From: Apiotrichum sp. Y4204
Taxonomy: Eukaryota > Basidiomycota > Tremellomycetes > Trichosporonales > Trichosporonaceae
Reading direction: 5' to 3'
Assembly (NCBI GenBank): GCA_025531455.1
Contig: JAMYHL010000002.1
Location: 124,001-188,000 of the forward strand
DNA: 64,000 nucleotides
A program made the translations under genes and the position numbers. The notes under the pieces were generated by a model that had not been told where the DNA came from, searched no databases, and saw only the letters and a program-made list of their open reading frames with translations. Every line of letters starts with the position of its first letter. Position 1 is the first letter of the stretch. Shown in pieces: positions 46,065-58,299 of this stretch.

Positions 46065-46160
46065 TCTTCGCTAGTATATCGGTTAGTATAATCGCCTCTC
46101 AAGAGAGAGCCTTCCAACAGGAAGATCGCGATAGAGCAGGGTTCGACTCCCTGGCGGAGA
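46065..46160 (+). tRNA. tRNA-Glu (CTC) with intron
   Basis: The cloverleaf can be folded by eye. The acceptor stem is TCTTCGC (46065-46071) with GCGGAGA (46154-46160). The D arm is 46074-46089 with GTAT on both sides. The anticodon stem ATCGC (46091-46095) pairs with GCGAT (46128-46132). The T arm CAGGG-TTCGACT-CCCTG is 46137-46153. The loop starts CT-CTC-A, so the anticodon is CTC (46098-46100), reading GAG, the favoured Glu codon in this GC-rich genome. About 25 nt at 46102-46126, right after position 37, form the intron at the canonical site. The B box GGTTCGACTCC is intact. The mature tRNA would be 71 nt before CCA addition. Confidence 0.85.
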
Positions 46161-47186
46161 ATTGAGCGCAGCGCGCTCGCTTTTTCGATGTCGCTCCCGA
46201 CAGTGGGATGGTCGCAAGCGCCGCGGGCTGCGCGGTCGGGCAATTGGGAGAACTGGGGGCCGTGGGAAGTGAGAAGATGTTTTGTGTGGAGAGTAAATGT
46301 CAGCGAGACGCGATGGGATCATGTTTGTCGTCAGGGTGGTTCCAACCCGATCGTGGCCCAGGTGGCCCGCCCGTTAACAGCATTTCGCATTCGTGCTGCC
46401 ATCCGTGCAGTGGTGGACCCTCTCTGTGTGATCCAATGGCTTGGCCTGGTCCGTCGAGTTATGTAGAAATGGTAGATATCGATACGGATATTGCAACGTG
46501 AATGTTGAACATTCTACATCAAACAACGTGGGTCGGAATGAAAGTGCCCGTCCGGCGGCCGACCTGCTTCGCCGACGGGCATCGACGGGCATCCCCGACG
46601 CCACCGTACGCAGCCAAGCCCGCCAAGTGGGAACGCATGTGCAGTAGCTTGCCCGTCCTAGCGCAGGTCAAAGTGTCCGAGCGGCCATCTTAGCTCGATT
46701 TCGGGATGTGTCAGGTGTCGAGCACATGTGTAACCTGGGGGCTGGCCAGGGCTGGGCTGGGGATCTGGGGACTTTGGCCGCAGAGGGGGAATGCCGTATT
46801 ACATACGTCATCAGCCACTCTACGGCCTGCAGATTTCTGGAACCTCTGCCCCGAAACCTTGGCATACCGCAGCCAAAAAGCGCCCACAGAGGTCCCTAGG
46901 TCCCCGACTTGGGTACTTGGGTCAGCGGTTTGTCCGAGATGCCGAGAGGGCATATCGCATATCCTATCTCCACTCGGCAGCCATTGAGGACGCTGAGAAG
47001 CGCTGAGAAGCAGGTCCGTTCGCGGGGTCTCAAACCGTAATCGCGAGCAACGGTTCTCCACACTCGTGTGTGGGGCACTCGCGCTTCTCATCCTGTCAAC
47101 ACACATATTCACCACCCTCGTTCACCTCACACAACCGCCGGCCGGCACCACCGCTTCCTGACGGAGCATGAGTCCGCGCGCACACG
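46161..47186. other. Intergenic between tRNA and ABC transporter
   Basis: This 1.0-kb stretch holds the tRNA terminator and the promoter and leader of the ABC transporter gene. No gene is seen. Confidence 0.55.
46181..46185 (+). terminator. Pol III T-tract terminator
   Basis: Five T residues lie 20 nt after the tRNA end, in the expected place for RNA polymerase III termination. Confidence 0.6.
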
Positions 47187-50100
47187 ATGCAGGAACAAGA
47201 ACAAGAGGTGCTCGCCGGGCCGTCGTCGCGGCCGTACACGCCTTCTGAAAGGCGGGATAGCGAAGCTTCACAATACGCTACGCCACTCGAGACATTAACA
47301 CCCCAATCGACACCGCCTGGAAGCCCACAGACTCCCGCAACGGCAGCGATACCACTCACGCCGACGACGCCGATGGTGACGCACCGCGAGCCGCCCGAGC
47401 TCGTCCTCAGCGCCGCGAGCGAGGTCAGCGACGACAAGGACGACAAGGACAGGCTCAGCATGAACGAAAAGTTTCAAACTCCGCTCTCACCCATCACCTC
47501 GGCCGCGCGCGAGGTCTCCGCTCTCCTCAACCTCCCCCCGCCACCGCCGTTCGACCTCACCGTCGAAAAGCTCACCGTCGGCGTCCCGTACAACCGTTTG
47601 GCCTGGGCTGCGGGGTAAGACACGGCATGTGCCGGCCATCTAGAGTGCGGCAGCTGCTGACCACAGACTGCTCCAGGGCAACTTTTCCAAGCCGGAAGCC
47701 AAGGCGACCGTCCGCAAAAAGACGATTCTCAATTCAGTCAGCTGTGGATGTGCCAGCGGCGAGGTACTTGCGATGTGAGTGTGGAGTACGGGGCAGCGGT
47801 GCAGCCGCATACCGAGAGATCTCCGAGGAGATCTCGGGGCTTTGCCTTCGTTCGTGAGTTAACATGTCAGCCTCGGCGGATCAGGCAGCGGCAAGACGAC
47901 GCTGCTCAACGCCGTCGCCCACCGCCTCGCCGACCTGCCCGTCCGCAGCGGTGAGGTCTCGTATGTGCCCACGTACGGCGGCCCGCCGCTCTCGAAGCAT
48001 GCGGCCAAGCGACGTATCGGGTTTGTACGGCAGCAGGATTACCTGGTCGAATGCTTGACGGGTAAGTTTGTTGCAGGCACTGAAGGGACGAGGCCGGGCA
48101 TCAACATTGCGTCGGGAGTTATTCGGCACCGCGGTGATGCATGATGCAGTCCGGAAAGCCCGTGGACGCATAGACATTGAAGACCGAGGACGGTCGTTTT
48201 TAATCTCCTTCTCTCTGTGCTTTGACGTATCCTATCTGACAGTCACTAATTGCAGTCCGCGAAACACTCACCTACGCCGCCCGCCTACGACTCCCCACTT
48301 CTCTCGACCGGAACTCCATAAACCTCATCGTGGAGCAGACGCTCGACGAGCTCGCCCTCCGCGATGCAGCCGACACGGTTGTCGGTGGCCCGCTGAGGAA
48401 GGGAATCTCGGGTGGCGAGCGGCGTCGTCTGTCCATTGGCTGCGTGCTGGTTACCCTTCCCTCCGTCCTCATTCTCGACGAACCCACATCAGGTCTCGAC
48501 GCATTTACCTCCTTCCTTCTTCTCCAAACTCTCTCTACTCTTGCACGACGCGGACGTACCGTCATCGTGTCGATTCACGCCCCGCGATCCGATGCGTTCG
48601 AGCTCTTTGACAAGATCTGCCTCTTATCCAAAGGCAAGGTCGTGTACTCTGGCCCGAGGAAACACTGTCTCCCGTGGTTCTCCAGCCTCGGTTACGATCT
48701 TGAGGGCAATGTCAACCCCCTTGGTGAGCTTTGCCAGGATTCTTTAAACTGACAACAGATTTTCTTATTGACATTTCGTCTGTCGACAACCGCACGCCCG
48801 AGAACGAGGAGGCATGCCAGGCGCGGGTCACAGCCCTCATAAACGCGTGGGACGGGCTGGTCATGACTGGTGGCGACAAGTCGATGGCAACCCTTGCCCT
48901 TCCTCAAACCAGCCCTTCCATCATGTCGAATCCGGACACGCCACCCGCCCTCACCGAGCTGCACCGCGCCGTTACGCACGACACGGAGGACCAGAAACGC
49001 CCCGGCTTCTGGCTCCAGACTGGGGTACTCACCGCCCGCGCGCACAGGAACGTGTACCGCAACATCCCTGTCATTGCGGGTCTTATCGCGCAGGGTGTCC
49101 TGCTTGGTGTCTTTGTCGGCGTCACATATGTCAAGTTGCCAGAGGTGAGTCGAGGTAGCGGGTCTCTGATTAACCTCGCCAGACACCGACTGGTATCCAG
49201 TCGATGAAGAACCTTACCTTCCAGCTCATCCCAAGTGTCTTTTACCTTCAGCAAGTCTTCTGTGAGCTAGGCATATTGTCGTGCGACGAGCTCACCATCA
49301 GGGATCTACAAGTTTTGCACCGATCTCATCATCTTTGACCGCGAGCGCGAGGACAATCTTTACGACATTGTACCCTACGTCCTCAGCGACTGGCTCTCGT
49401 ATCTCATCCCGGCCCTTCTCTCGCCCGCAGTGTTCGTCATCCTCGTCTACTTCCTCTCCCAGCTTCGCATGGACGACATTGCCAGCCGCCTGTTCACCGT
49501 CATTGCCTCTGTGAGTTTTGAACATTCAGGAGCGAACTCACCATGCAGACCATTTTAGTGCAGTTCACCACCCAGGGCCTCGCCTTCTTCGCGTCCTCAG
49601 TCACACGTAACTTTGCAGAGGCGTCTCTCATCGGGAACGCGATAAACATCTTCCAGATGTAAGTTTAGGTGCTTTTACGTGTCACTAATCTCTCAGCCTG
49701 AGTGCAGGGTTCATCCTTGTCAAGCCGCCGGTGTACGCGGCGTGGATCCGCTGGCTGTCGCCGTACTTCTACTCGTTCCGCATTGTCGCCACCACCGTGT
49801 TTAAAGACCGGCACTTCAATTGCCCGCCGGACTCGGCAGCGAATCTCGAGCAGTGCAACGGCAACAACGTCCTCCGTGGCTTCAATATCGACTACAACAT
49901 CAATATTGGCGCGTGGTTTGGAGGTTTAATCGGATTTGCGATATTCGAGTATGCCTTGGCGTGTCTTATCCTTTGGGTGAGTGGGGAGTCTGTGCAAGGC
50001 TAACGGCAGGTCTGGAATGGTGGTGGTGTGCGACATGCCTCTGAGATCGACTCGCATCACCGCGGCAAGCAGGCGGACGTGACGGACAGCAAACTGACGC

Positions 50101-52173
50101 GCGACCGGATCGACGTCGAGCTCCACAACGTCTCTCTTACCTGGGAGCGCCGCGGCCGCGGTTTGCTCAAAGACGCGAAACGCACTATTCTGCACAACAC
50201 GTCCCTTACCTTCCCGGCGGGTGAGGTGAGCGCCATACTCGGCCCATCAGGCGCAGGCAAGTCGACGCTTCTGCAGCTCATCGCCGGGCGGAAACTACAG
50301 GCAGGCGCGATGGCGGGCTTCTACCGCCAGGGAGAGATCCTGTTTGCTGGCGCGCCTGCGAACGCGACGACAATGTCAAACGTCGCGTTTGTGGAGCAGG
50401 AAGATGACTGGCATCTCCCGCATCTGACTGTACGCGAGACGCTTCGCTACGCCGCCATCCTCAGATTACCGGACAAGTTGCCTCGAGCAAAGAAGATTGC
50501 GCGCGCGGAGACTGTCCTCAGAATGCTCGGCCTCAAGGACTGCGCAGACTTGCCCGTTGGCGGCCCGCTCATCAAGGGCATCTCCGGTGGAGAAAAGCGT
50601 CGCCTCTCACTGGCTGTACAAAGTGGGTTAGGGGCTTGATGTTATCTAACCCTCAGTGATCAACGACCCGGCTGTCCTGGTCGTCGATGAGCCGACATCT
50701 GGTCTCGACAGTAGCATTGCGCTCAGCGTCATGCAGGTGTTGCGGGACATTGCCGCGACAGGACGCACTATTATTGGTGAGATGAGTACGAAGAGTATCT
50801 CTGACTTCAGCGACGATTCACCAGCCCCGCTCTGATATCTGGAAGCTCGCCGACAACGTCACGCTGCTCGCCAAGGGCGGCGTCGTCGCATACTCTGGCA
50901 AGCGTGCCGACGCCATCAGCTACTTTACCGCGATTGGATACCCGATGCCAACCGAGTTTTTTAACCCAGCTGACCACCTGCTGGACATTGTGTCCGTCGA
51001 TCCGCGACCCAAGACACATGAGGCGAGTGCGGCGCGTGTCATGAAGATGACAGACCAATGGACCGGTATCGTGTCCAAAGAGTCAGGCCAAGAAGCTGTG
51101 GAAAAGCAGTCTGCGACTATACAACACGGCTCGCGGACCACGCCCATGCGCATCGCCCTCCCCGTCGTCCTGGAACGACACTGGAAGAACCTCTGGCGCC
51201 AGAAAATGGTGATTATAAACCGTATCGCTCAGGCCCCCTTCGTCGGCGCGCTCTTCATTCTCTTCTTCCAGCGCCTCTCTCTTGGGCCCCAGGGTAAGCT
51301 ATCTACCAGATTTTCCATCCAAGCTGACAATCAGGCGCCCAGGACCGTATTGGTATAACTATGCAGTCGACCACTGCGCTCGCATTCGTCGGTCTCCTGA
51401 ATGCCATGGCCGTGTTCCCCGCCGAGCGCAACTTGTATCTGCACGAGGCAGCCTCGTCGGCGCGCTACAGCCCGGCCACCTTTGTGCTCATGTACACTCT
51501 CGTCGAACTCGGTCCAGAGATTATCGGCGCGGCGGGGTACGCTGCGATCGTGAGTGTTTGATACAACCGTGGCTGACAGCAGATGAACGTTGGTGTCGGG
51601 ATGCAGACCTCTCCCCGCATCTTCTTCGAGTACTTTGCCAGCATCTGGTCGCTCGGGAGCTTCGGCGAGAGCCTCGCCATCATCGTCGGCTCATGGGTCA
51701 CAAGCGAAGGGCTGACCGTCACGTGAGTTGCTGCAGATTTCCAAGTTGCTAACTCTCAGCATTCTCTCAACGTTCCTCTCCCTCCTCGCCCAGGTGTCCG
51801 GCGTGGTATCCCTCAACGTCCCGCGCTGGATCGCCGCCATCGCATGGGTGACGTGCTTCAAGGGTGGGTATACTTCGGTACCCCCAGGATCAGCTCACAC
51901 CAGGCGCGGTAAAGATCCAGGTGATCAACGAGTGCATCGGCCTCGTCTTCCGCTGCACGCCCGAGGATGTCGCGAGCGGCCGGTGCATCGCGCAGACCGG
52001 CGAACAAATGTGAGTTGAGCTGAGCGTATCCTCAACTGACATGCAGCCTCGCGCTCTTTGGATGGCGCGACCTCGACACAGCACGGTTTACGGGAATCGT
52101 GGTCGCCACCGCTGTGGCATGGCGCATCGCTGCGTGGCTGGCTGTTGTCGCGCGTGTGCGCGGCTTCAGGTAG
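47187..52173 (+). CDS. Full-size ABCG transporter (NBD-TMD-NBD-TMD)
   Basis: About 15 exons code for roughly 1,300 residues; the first are 47187-47614, 47667-47774 and 47871-48061. After a 130-residue Ser/Pro/Thr-rich N-terminus, NBD1 shows Walker A GGSGSGKTTLL, signature ISGGERRRLSIG, Walker B VLILDEPTSGLD and an H-loop in SIHAPRS. TMD1 follows (from RNVYRNIPVIAGLI). NBD2 has Walker A GPSGAGKSTLL, signature ISGGEKRRLSLAVQ, Walker B VLVVDEPTSGLD and TIHQPRS, followed by TMD2. NBD before TMD is the ABCG order. Both ATP sites look canonical, unlike the PDR drug pumps, where the first Walker A lysine is replaced by Cys; this is therefore a fused White/ADP1-like type rather than a PDR pump. It probably exports lipids, pigments or xenobiotics at the plasma or vacuolar membrane; the substrate is unknown. 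Confidence 0.9.
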
Positions 52174-52655
52174 AGTATCTCCAGTCTAGGTGGAGATTAG
52201 TATCTAGTTTATCGTGTTTGAACTCTTTTCTCATAGACTCCAGGCTCTTATAGTTCTTCTGCCTTTTCTTCCTTCGGTATATATCCATGTAGCCCCGTTC
52301 TATATTCTCTTTGGTCCAGGCAATGTAAGTCCCTGCCGTTCTCCCTTCTGCACACTTCTTTCCCAGCAACAAGCCGACCACACTCTTGCAGCTCCAAAGT
52401 CCGGATGCCATAATAATACATTGCAATGAGATGAGTGGTGAGTGTTGCGATATCTACAGACAGATATACCATTAGCGAGCGCTGCTCGGAGTTCGGTGTA
52501 TATTCTCTGGTTGGGCGGTGTATCGTCCCGATGTCCTGTGTACAGACGTATTTTTGTTTTGTTCCGTGTTGGGTGACTGCTGGCTGCTTCACGTCCTCTT
52601 CAAATCCCTTTTCGTACTTCGTACGGTACACTTCCTCCATTATTCCTCTTTCTCC
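52174..52655. other. Convergent 3' region, 480 bp
   Basis: This AT-richer stretch between the stops of the ABC transporter and the PPR gene must hold both polyadenylation regions. No gene is seen. Confidence 0.6.
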
Positions 52656-55600
52656 TTATGCGCTCGTCTCGGCGGGGCGCGGCGTCGGGGGCACGGGGTT
52701 GACGATCGCGTCGTCGATGATCGCCCGCGCCTTCATCCACACCGCGACGGGGTACCGCCTGTCCTCCATGCGGCGGAGAACGAGCTCGGCCGCCTCGCGG
52801 TTACCTGCTGCGAGTTCGGCGCGGATCATGGCCTCGTACGTCGACGGCTCGCGGAAGACGGTCGATGTCGCGGGGGCCGTCGTGGACGGCTTGACGTGTC
52901 CTGACGAGGTGAGGAGCGCCGGATGGTTGTTCGGCGCGGCAAAGCCGGTCATGCTGTCGCCCATGCTCTCGAACACTTCGCGTGCGCGCTCAAGCGCGCC
53001 GTGCCGCGAGTATCCGCTAATAAGGACGTTGCAGACGTAGGCGGTCGAGTGGGCGCCCGAGGCAACGAAACGCTCGTGAAGGGACGAGAGCTGCTCGAGC
53101 GTGCCGACCTGGCCGACAACGTTGAGGATCGCCTCCCAGACGACGGGCTCGGGCGGGGTGTTGGGCTTGGAGCTCGAGTGAGTCGGGATCGACTCGAACA
53201 CGTTCAGCGCGCGCTCAAGGTCACCAGCGTGGATGCCAAAGGCAGTGATGAGCGACGCCCAGTGCGTGCCCTGCACGGGGACGTTCTGGTCGCGGCAGAG
53301 ATCGTTGAAGACGTTGTCCATCGCAGCGAGGTCGATCGGGGGGAGGGTACCGTATGCGTCGAGGAGCAGCTTGTAGGTGTGTGCCGAGGGCCGAACACGT
53401 GCCTTGCGCATGCAGTCGTAGTAGTACAGCACACGCTCGCGCGACGGGCGGGTCTGGAGGTGGAGCTGCATCATCGTGCTGACGTCAGTTGGGAGCGCAG
53501 AACTCAGAACTCACTTGAAAGGAGGAACGCGGGGCTTAAAGTTGCGCTGGGCTGCCATCTCCTCGAAGAGGTTGGCGGCGCTCTCGGCATCACCAACACG
53601 GCAGCAGGCGTTGATGACCGCGCCGTAGGTGACGGACGAGGGCCGGATGCCCTGGGTCTTCATGGCCATGAAGAGCTCAAGGGCCATCTCGGCCTTGCGC
53701 GCCTTGGACAGCTTCGAGATTATGGTGTTGTAGAGGTACAGGTGGGGGACGACGCCGAGGGACTGCGACTCGTCAAAGAGGTCGCGGGCGACGAGGGCTT
53801 CATCAGTCGAGTCGCGCGACGACGCGATCATGGTCGCGTACGCGTCCGCGGAGGGCACCATGCCGGCCTCGATGATACGCGCGCGGTGCATGCCCGCCTG
53901 CTCGAGGTGGCCGAGGAAGCAGCACGCAGCGATCATGCTGTCCTCAATGGCGCGCCAGCCCTCAGCCTGGGCGGTCGGCTCGGAGATGCACGACGAGAGG
54001 ACAACCTGGGCGAGCGAGTAGAGCTCGCGCACCTTTGGCTCGTCTCCCTGGCGGGCAATAGCCGCAATAAAGCGACCAAGGGCCTCGGGGGACGGAACCT
54101 CGTTGTCGTGCGTGAGCGCCTTGCGGACAATGCCGTAAATCCGGTCAAAGCCCCCGGCAGAGGACGGGAAGATGAGACGGTCAATGAACTGGTCGAGCTT
54201 GGGCGAGATGTGGAGCGTGTGGGCGGACGGAGGCTGCAGAGCAGAGGGAGGAGAGTCGGAAGCCACCGGGGTAGGGAGGGCAAAGGAGGCGTCAGAAGAG
54301 CCGGCAACGCTCGCGCCGGGTGTCGGGAGGAAGGTAGCGCAGGCATCCGCGCCGAAAGCGGCAGTGCAGAGCTCGGTGGCGCGCTCAATGCCGAAACGCT
54401 CGACGGTGCGCTGAACAAGCTCGCCGACAATGGGCGAAGTGTTGAACGACGCAGGAAGGGGCTCGCCCTGGGTGAACTTGGTGGCAAAGTCGCCAAGAAG
54501 AGTCTCGAGAGCGGAGTCAGCGGCGCCTGACTCGACGTCGGGAAGGGCGAGGACGACCTCCATGAGGCGGAACCACTCGTCACGGTCGAGCGAGACACAG
54601 TCCGGCGCGGCCGCCTTGTGGGCCTCAAGGTACTTGCCGAGGGCGATCTGGGGGATCGAGACAGGGTCCGTCTCGGACGAGATCGGGAGGTTGAAACGGG
54701 CAGCCGCGCGGAGCATGCGGAGCACGGTGACAAGCGTGGCGTCGGGAGAGGCGACCGTCTTGATGAGCATCTGGCGTAGGTACGCAATGTCGCTCTCAGA
54801 CCGGGCAAGGCGAGCGCCGAAGCGCATCAACAGCGGAGGGATCACTTGCGGGATGCCAGCCTCGACGATGAGGCCAACGTGGACGTTGAGCAGGTCCGCC
54901 TCGAAGCATGGCGCGGCGGAAAAGACGGCGTGGAGCCCGTCGAGCAGCTTGACAAACTCCTCACGGTCGGCAGGCTTGTTCTCAACAATGTATGCCAGCG
55001 CGTTTCCGTACACCGACGACAGGTTGATGAAGGCGCGGTCGGCGTTGTCGTGGACGTACTGGACGACCATGCCGGCCTTGAAGAGCTCTCCGGAAGCGGC
55101 GAGCGCCTCGGCAAGCTTGCTGAGCTCACCGCCGCTGAGCTGGACGCTCTCCTTGTCCTTGTTGGCGACGAACAGTCCCCACGCGCGGTCGACATCCCCG
55201 GTCTTGGTGAGCGTGCCGATCGTGCGGGACAGGGCGGCGCGGATCTGAGCCGCAGGCGCCGACTCTGCGATTTTGATGGCGGCGTCAACGTCGCCACACG
55301 CGATAAACGCATCGCAGGCGCTGCCAAGAGCGAAACGGGTGTCGTTTCCTGGACTGCTCCTCGGGGTGTGGGCCTTGAACTGCGCCCACGCTGCGCGCAC
55401 GCGGTCAACCTCGTCCCGGCCCTCAGCGGCCAGAATGTTGAAAATGTGCTGGTAGGTGGCAGCGCTGAGCGTCGGAGACTTGAGGCACATGTCGATGAGC
55501 TTGTTGATCTTGTCGCGACCAATAGCACTCGGGAGGCCGGCAGATGCGCTCGCTGCCTCGAGAATGTCGGCGGCAAACTGAATCTTGGTCTTGGGGTAGA

Positions 55601-57014
55601 AGACCTCGGCGACATCATACAGCTTCATCGCGGAGGCGAGGTTGCCCTCGTTTTGGTACGCCTCGATGGCGGCCGCGGCCTTTGCGTCGCCCTCGGTGTC
55701 CTCGGGCTCGATGCCGAGGCGCTCGCGCTTGAACTCGCGCCAGGCATGGTGCCGCGTCCAGCGGTGGGACGCGGCTGCAACGTCGCTCTCGCGCAGGCAA
55801 AGCGCGCGGATGACCAGCGCAGTGGTCTTCATGTTCGGCACCACATCGCGCTCGAGCATCTCGTTGTAGATGTCGAGAATCGGGGCGATCGACTCGCCGC
55901 GCTGGCGGCGCGTAAGAATGACATTCAGGCATTGGTTGTAAGTCTGGGTAGAGAATCCCGCTGGGAGGGGGTACTGCGCGGCGAGTTCGGCATCGGCCGG
56001 CTGCTGGCCGCGGGGCGTGCGGTAGTGGTCGATCATCCGCCAGATCTCGCCACGGTTGGCGTCCTCGGCGTCATTGAGCTGCCGCAAAGCATCCCAGATA
56101 TCCTTGTCCGGTGTCTCAGACTCGGTGGCGAGTGGGGGCACCTCGTCGAGCTCGGGGCGGACGACAGACGCGGTGGAATTCCGGCGGATGTGCGTCCGCG
56201 TCGGCGAAACTGGCGGGGCAATGTCGAGCCCTGCAAGATCCATAAACACGCGATTGGGCTGTTCGATGCGGTTGGCCTCGGGTGCCGTCGAGGCGGAAAC
56301 GAGGCGCGGGCGCGCCCGCGAGTGGAAGGCACGGGCACCGAGGGGCGCCGCACCCGGAACCCAAAGAGCGGCGTTGGGTGCCGCCTCCGGCAACGCGTTC
56401 CAGGCGGGGTAGGCGATGGAGGAGCGGCGCGGCATGTCCTCTGGCTGGGGGTGGGGCTCCATCTCGATGAGCTTGACCTGGCGGGAGGAGCGGGCGGCGA
56501 GCTCGTCGCGGAGGGAGACGACGCGGGTCTGCTGTCCCTCCTCGCGGCGCGCAGCCATACGCTGCTTGATAGTGAGGTGTGCGCGCTGGCGGGCAGCGGC
56601 ATCCTTCCTGTCCTCGGCGGAAGCAGCGAGAGACGAGGCGTCGGCGCCGGGGCCCTGCGGGAGGGAGAGGAACGCGCGCGCATGTCCAGTGTATCCGCCG
56701 CCGGACGAGGTGCCCGAGTATCCGCTGCGGCCTGCGCCGCCGGCGGAACCGCTCGAGGACCCGGCAGCCTGCGCGTTCTGTGCCGCGACGAGGCTGTTGC
56801 TTACGCCGGCGGGCTGGAAGTGGTGGAGAAGCGAGGGGTTCGAGGTGAAGAGGTCGGGCTGGTGGGCGTGCTGCTGCAGGCGCAGCAACGGCCGGATATG
56901 TGTCCTGGATGTCAGCTGTGTGGTGGGACAGGTGCCAGCGGCTAGCCACACTGTGGTGGCGACCGCCACGGATCAGTATATTTTTTTTGATACGCACGCA
57001 GCTTTTGTTAGCAT
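52656..57014 (-). CDS. Pentatricopeptide-repeat (PPR) protein, mitochondrial
   Basis: Three exons on the minus strand: 56998-57014 (17 nt), 53515-56904 and 52656-53478, giving 1,409 residues. PPR proteins bind organelle RNA with helical-pair repeats of about 35 residues and act in mitochondrial mRNA maturation or translation. I start at 57014 because the spliced N-terminus MLTKAATHIRPLLRLQQHAH looks like a mitochondrial leader; the long frame itself has only a GTG upstream. Repeat units are clearest in the C-terminal third, for example ITYGAVINACCRVGDAE-type segments and YYYDCMRKARVRPSAHTYKLL, preceded by PFNTMMQLHLQTRPSRERV, which is spliced across a 36-nt intron (53479-53514). The N-terminal 300 residues are Gly/Ser- and Arg-rich. 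The RNA target is unknown. The opposite strand has long open frames that I treat as shadows. Confidence 0.85.
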
Positions 57015-58299
57015 CTTTGTTGTTGTGGGACCTCAGCCCGGAGGCTCGAGGTGATAGAGTCGTATGGCCGCGCTCACGGTGAGTGCGGGAGTGATGGTGA
57101 TGGTGAGGACGTGGTGTCCTGGCCTGGCGGCGGTGGTTGAACCTGGGTGATGGGAGGTTGGTATCAGATTATCCGTGCTGGGAAAGAGTGGTGGATAGAT
57201 CAAGAGGGGCAGAGCGGAATGTCTCTTTGATCTCTGCACAATAATGGTTCTCTCGACGCGGTACCGTTGTGGGATAATGAGAGTGAGTGGTGAGTAGTCT
57301 GATGGGAGAGATGAATATCCAAAAGGTGACAGACAGAACATATGCATGGGACCGTATCTCTTTTGCTGTTCCTCTATTTTCTCATGATTGCCACCCAACA
57401 CACACACACAAGCAACACATGCAACCAGCAGCTGCAACAATTTCCATCTGATTCTGCACATGCCGAAGTCGACTCGTCACCTCTGCACCAGAACAACGGC
57501 GTTTAGGCGGCAAATCTCACCGTGCCCCCCGGCATCGCGGCATCGTGCAGGGGGGGTAGGGCCCAAACTTTTTTTTTCTCATCTCTCAATTTTCCCCGAA
57601 CTGTTCCGGCGGTCCGCGGCATCTGATAAGAATACCAAATAATCTCATCCATCCAAAAGCCACATTCATCCGAACCGGAAGGGTTAAGACATTTCCTAAG
57701 ATGCGCGATTAGAAAGCAGATTAGAAGCAGAATGTGGGGAATCGATACGAGGCAACATATATTAATGCCGCGGCATCGCGCCCACTCGCGCTCGCTCCCT
57801 CGGCCCTCGGTCTCCGAATGCACGATGCAGTGTGCAGGGTGGGGGGTGTACGAGAGAGCAACTAGGAACTGCCTGCATCACAGGGACCTGTTGCACCCAG
57901 GGGCTCATTTCCGAAAGAACCCCGAGAGGCTTCTCGCTACTTCCATTGTCTGGCAGTGGCGAGCACAGGGTTCTCTCGAGCGAGCACAGGGTCAGTAGAC
58001 AGTAACCCCTCTCGCCACCATACCAAAGTGCCTCGTCTTGCTCTCGATAAAACCAAATGTACACTCTCATGCTCTCAATGCGCCAATGCGGTGGTCGTTC
58101 TACGGTCGTATCTCTATCTGTATCTGCACAACACACACCCCTTGAGTTGCTACACAACAGAATGTAAAACGTGGTCGACTCGGAATTGCAGGAATTAGGG
58201 TGGCCACCTGCGAGCAGATTGCGCTTGCGCCGAGTCAGCTGACAGCGAGCGAGCCGGGTGCTCGCTGCCGCGTTTCGCCCTCCCTCTCCGTCTCGGCCG
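57015..58299. other. Intergenic, PPR gene upstream region
   Basis: This 1.3-kb stretch lies between the PPR start and the stop of the RING gene. No protein gene or RNA gene is recognised. Confidence 0.55.

Noticed and set aside
52923..54530. 535-codon plus-strand frame opposite the PPR gene
   Set aside because: Same reason; it crosses the PPR exon junction and has no family resemblance.
54846..56945. 699-codon plus-strand frame opposite the PPR gene
   Set aside because: Antisense shadow of the PPR exon, with Arg/Gly/Val-rich composition typical of reversed GC-rich coding DNA.
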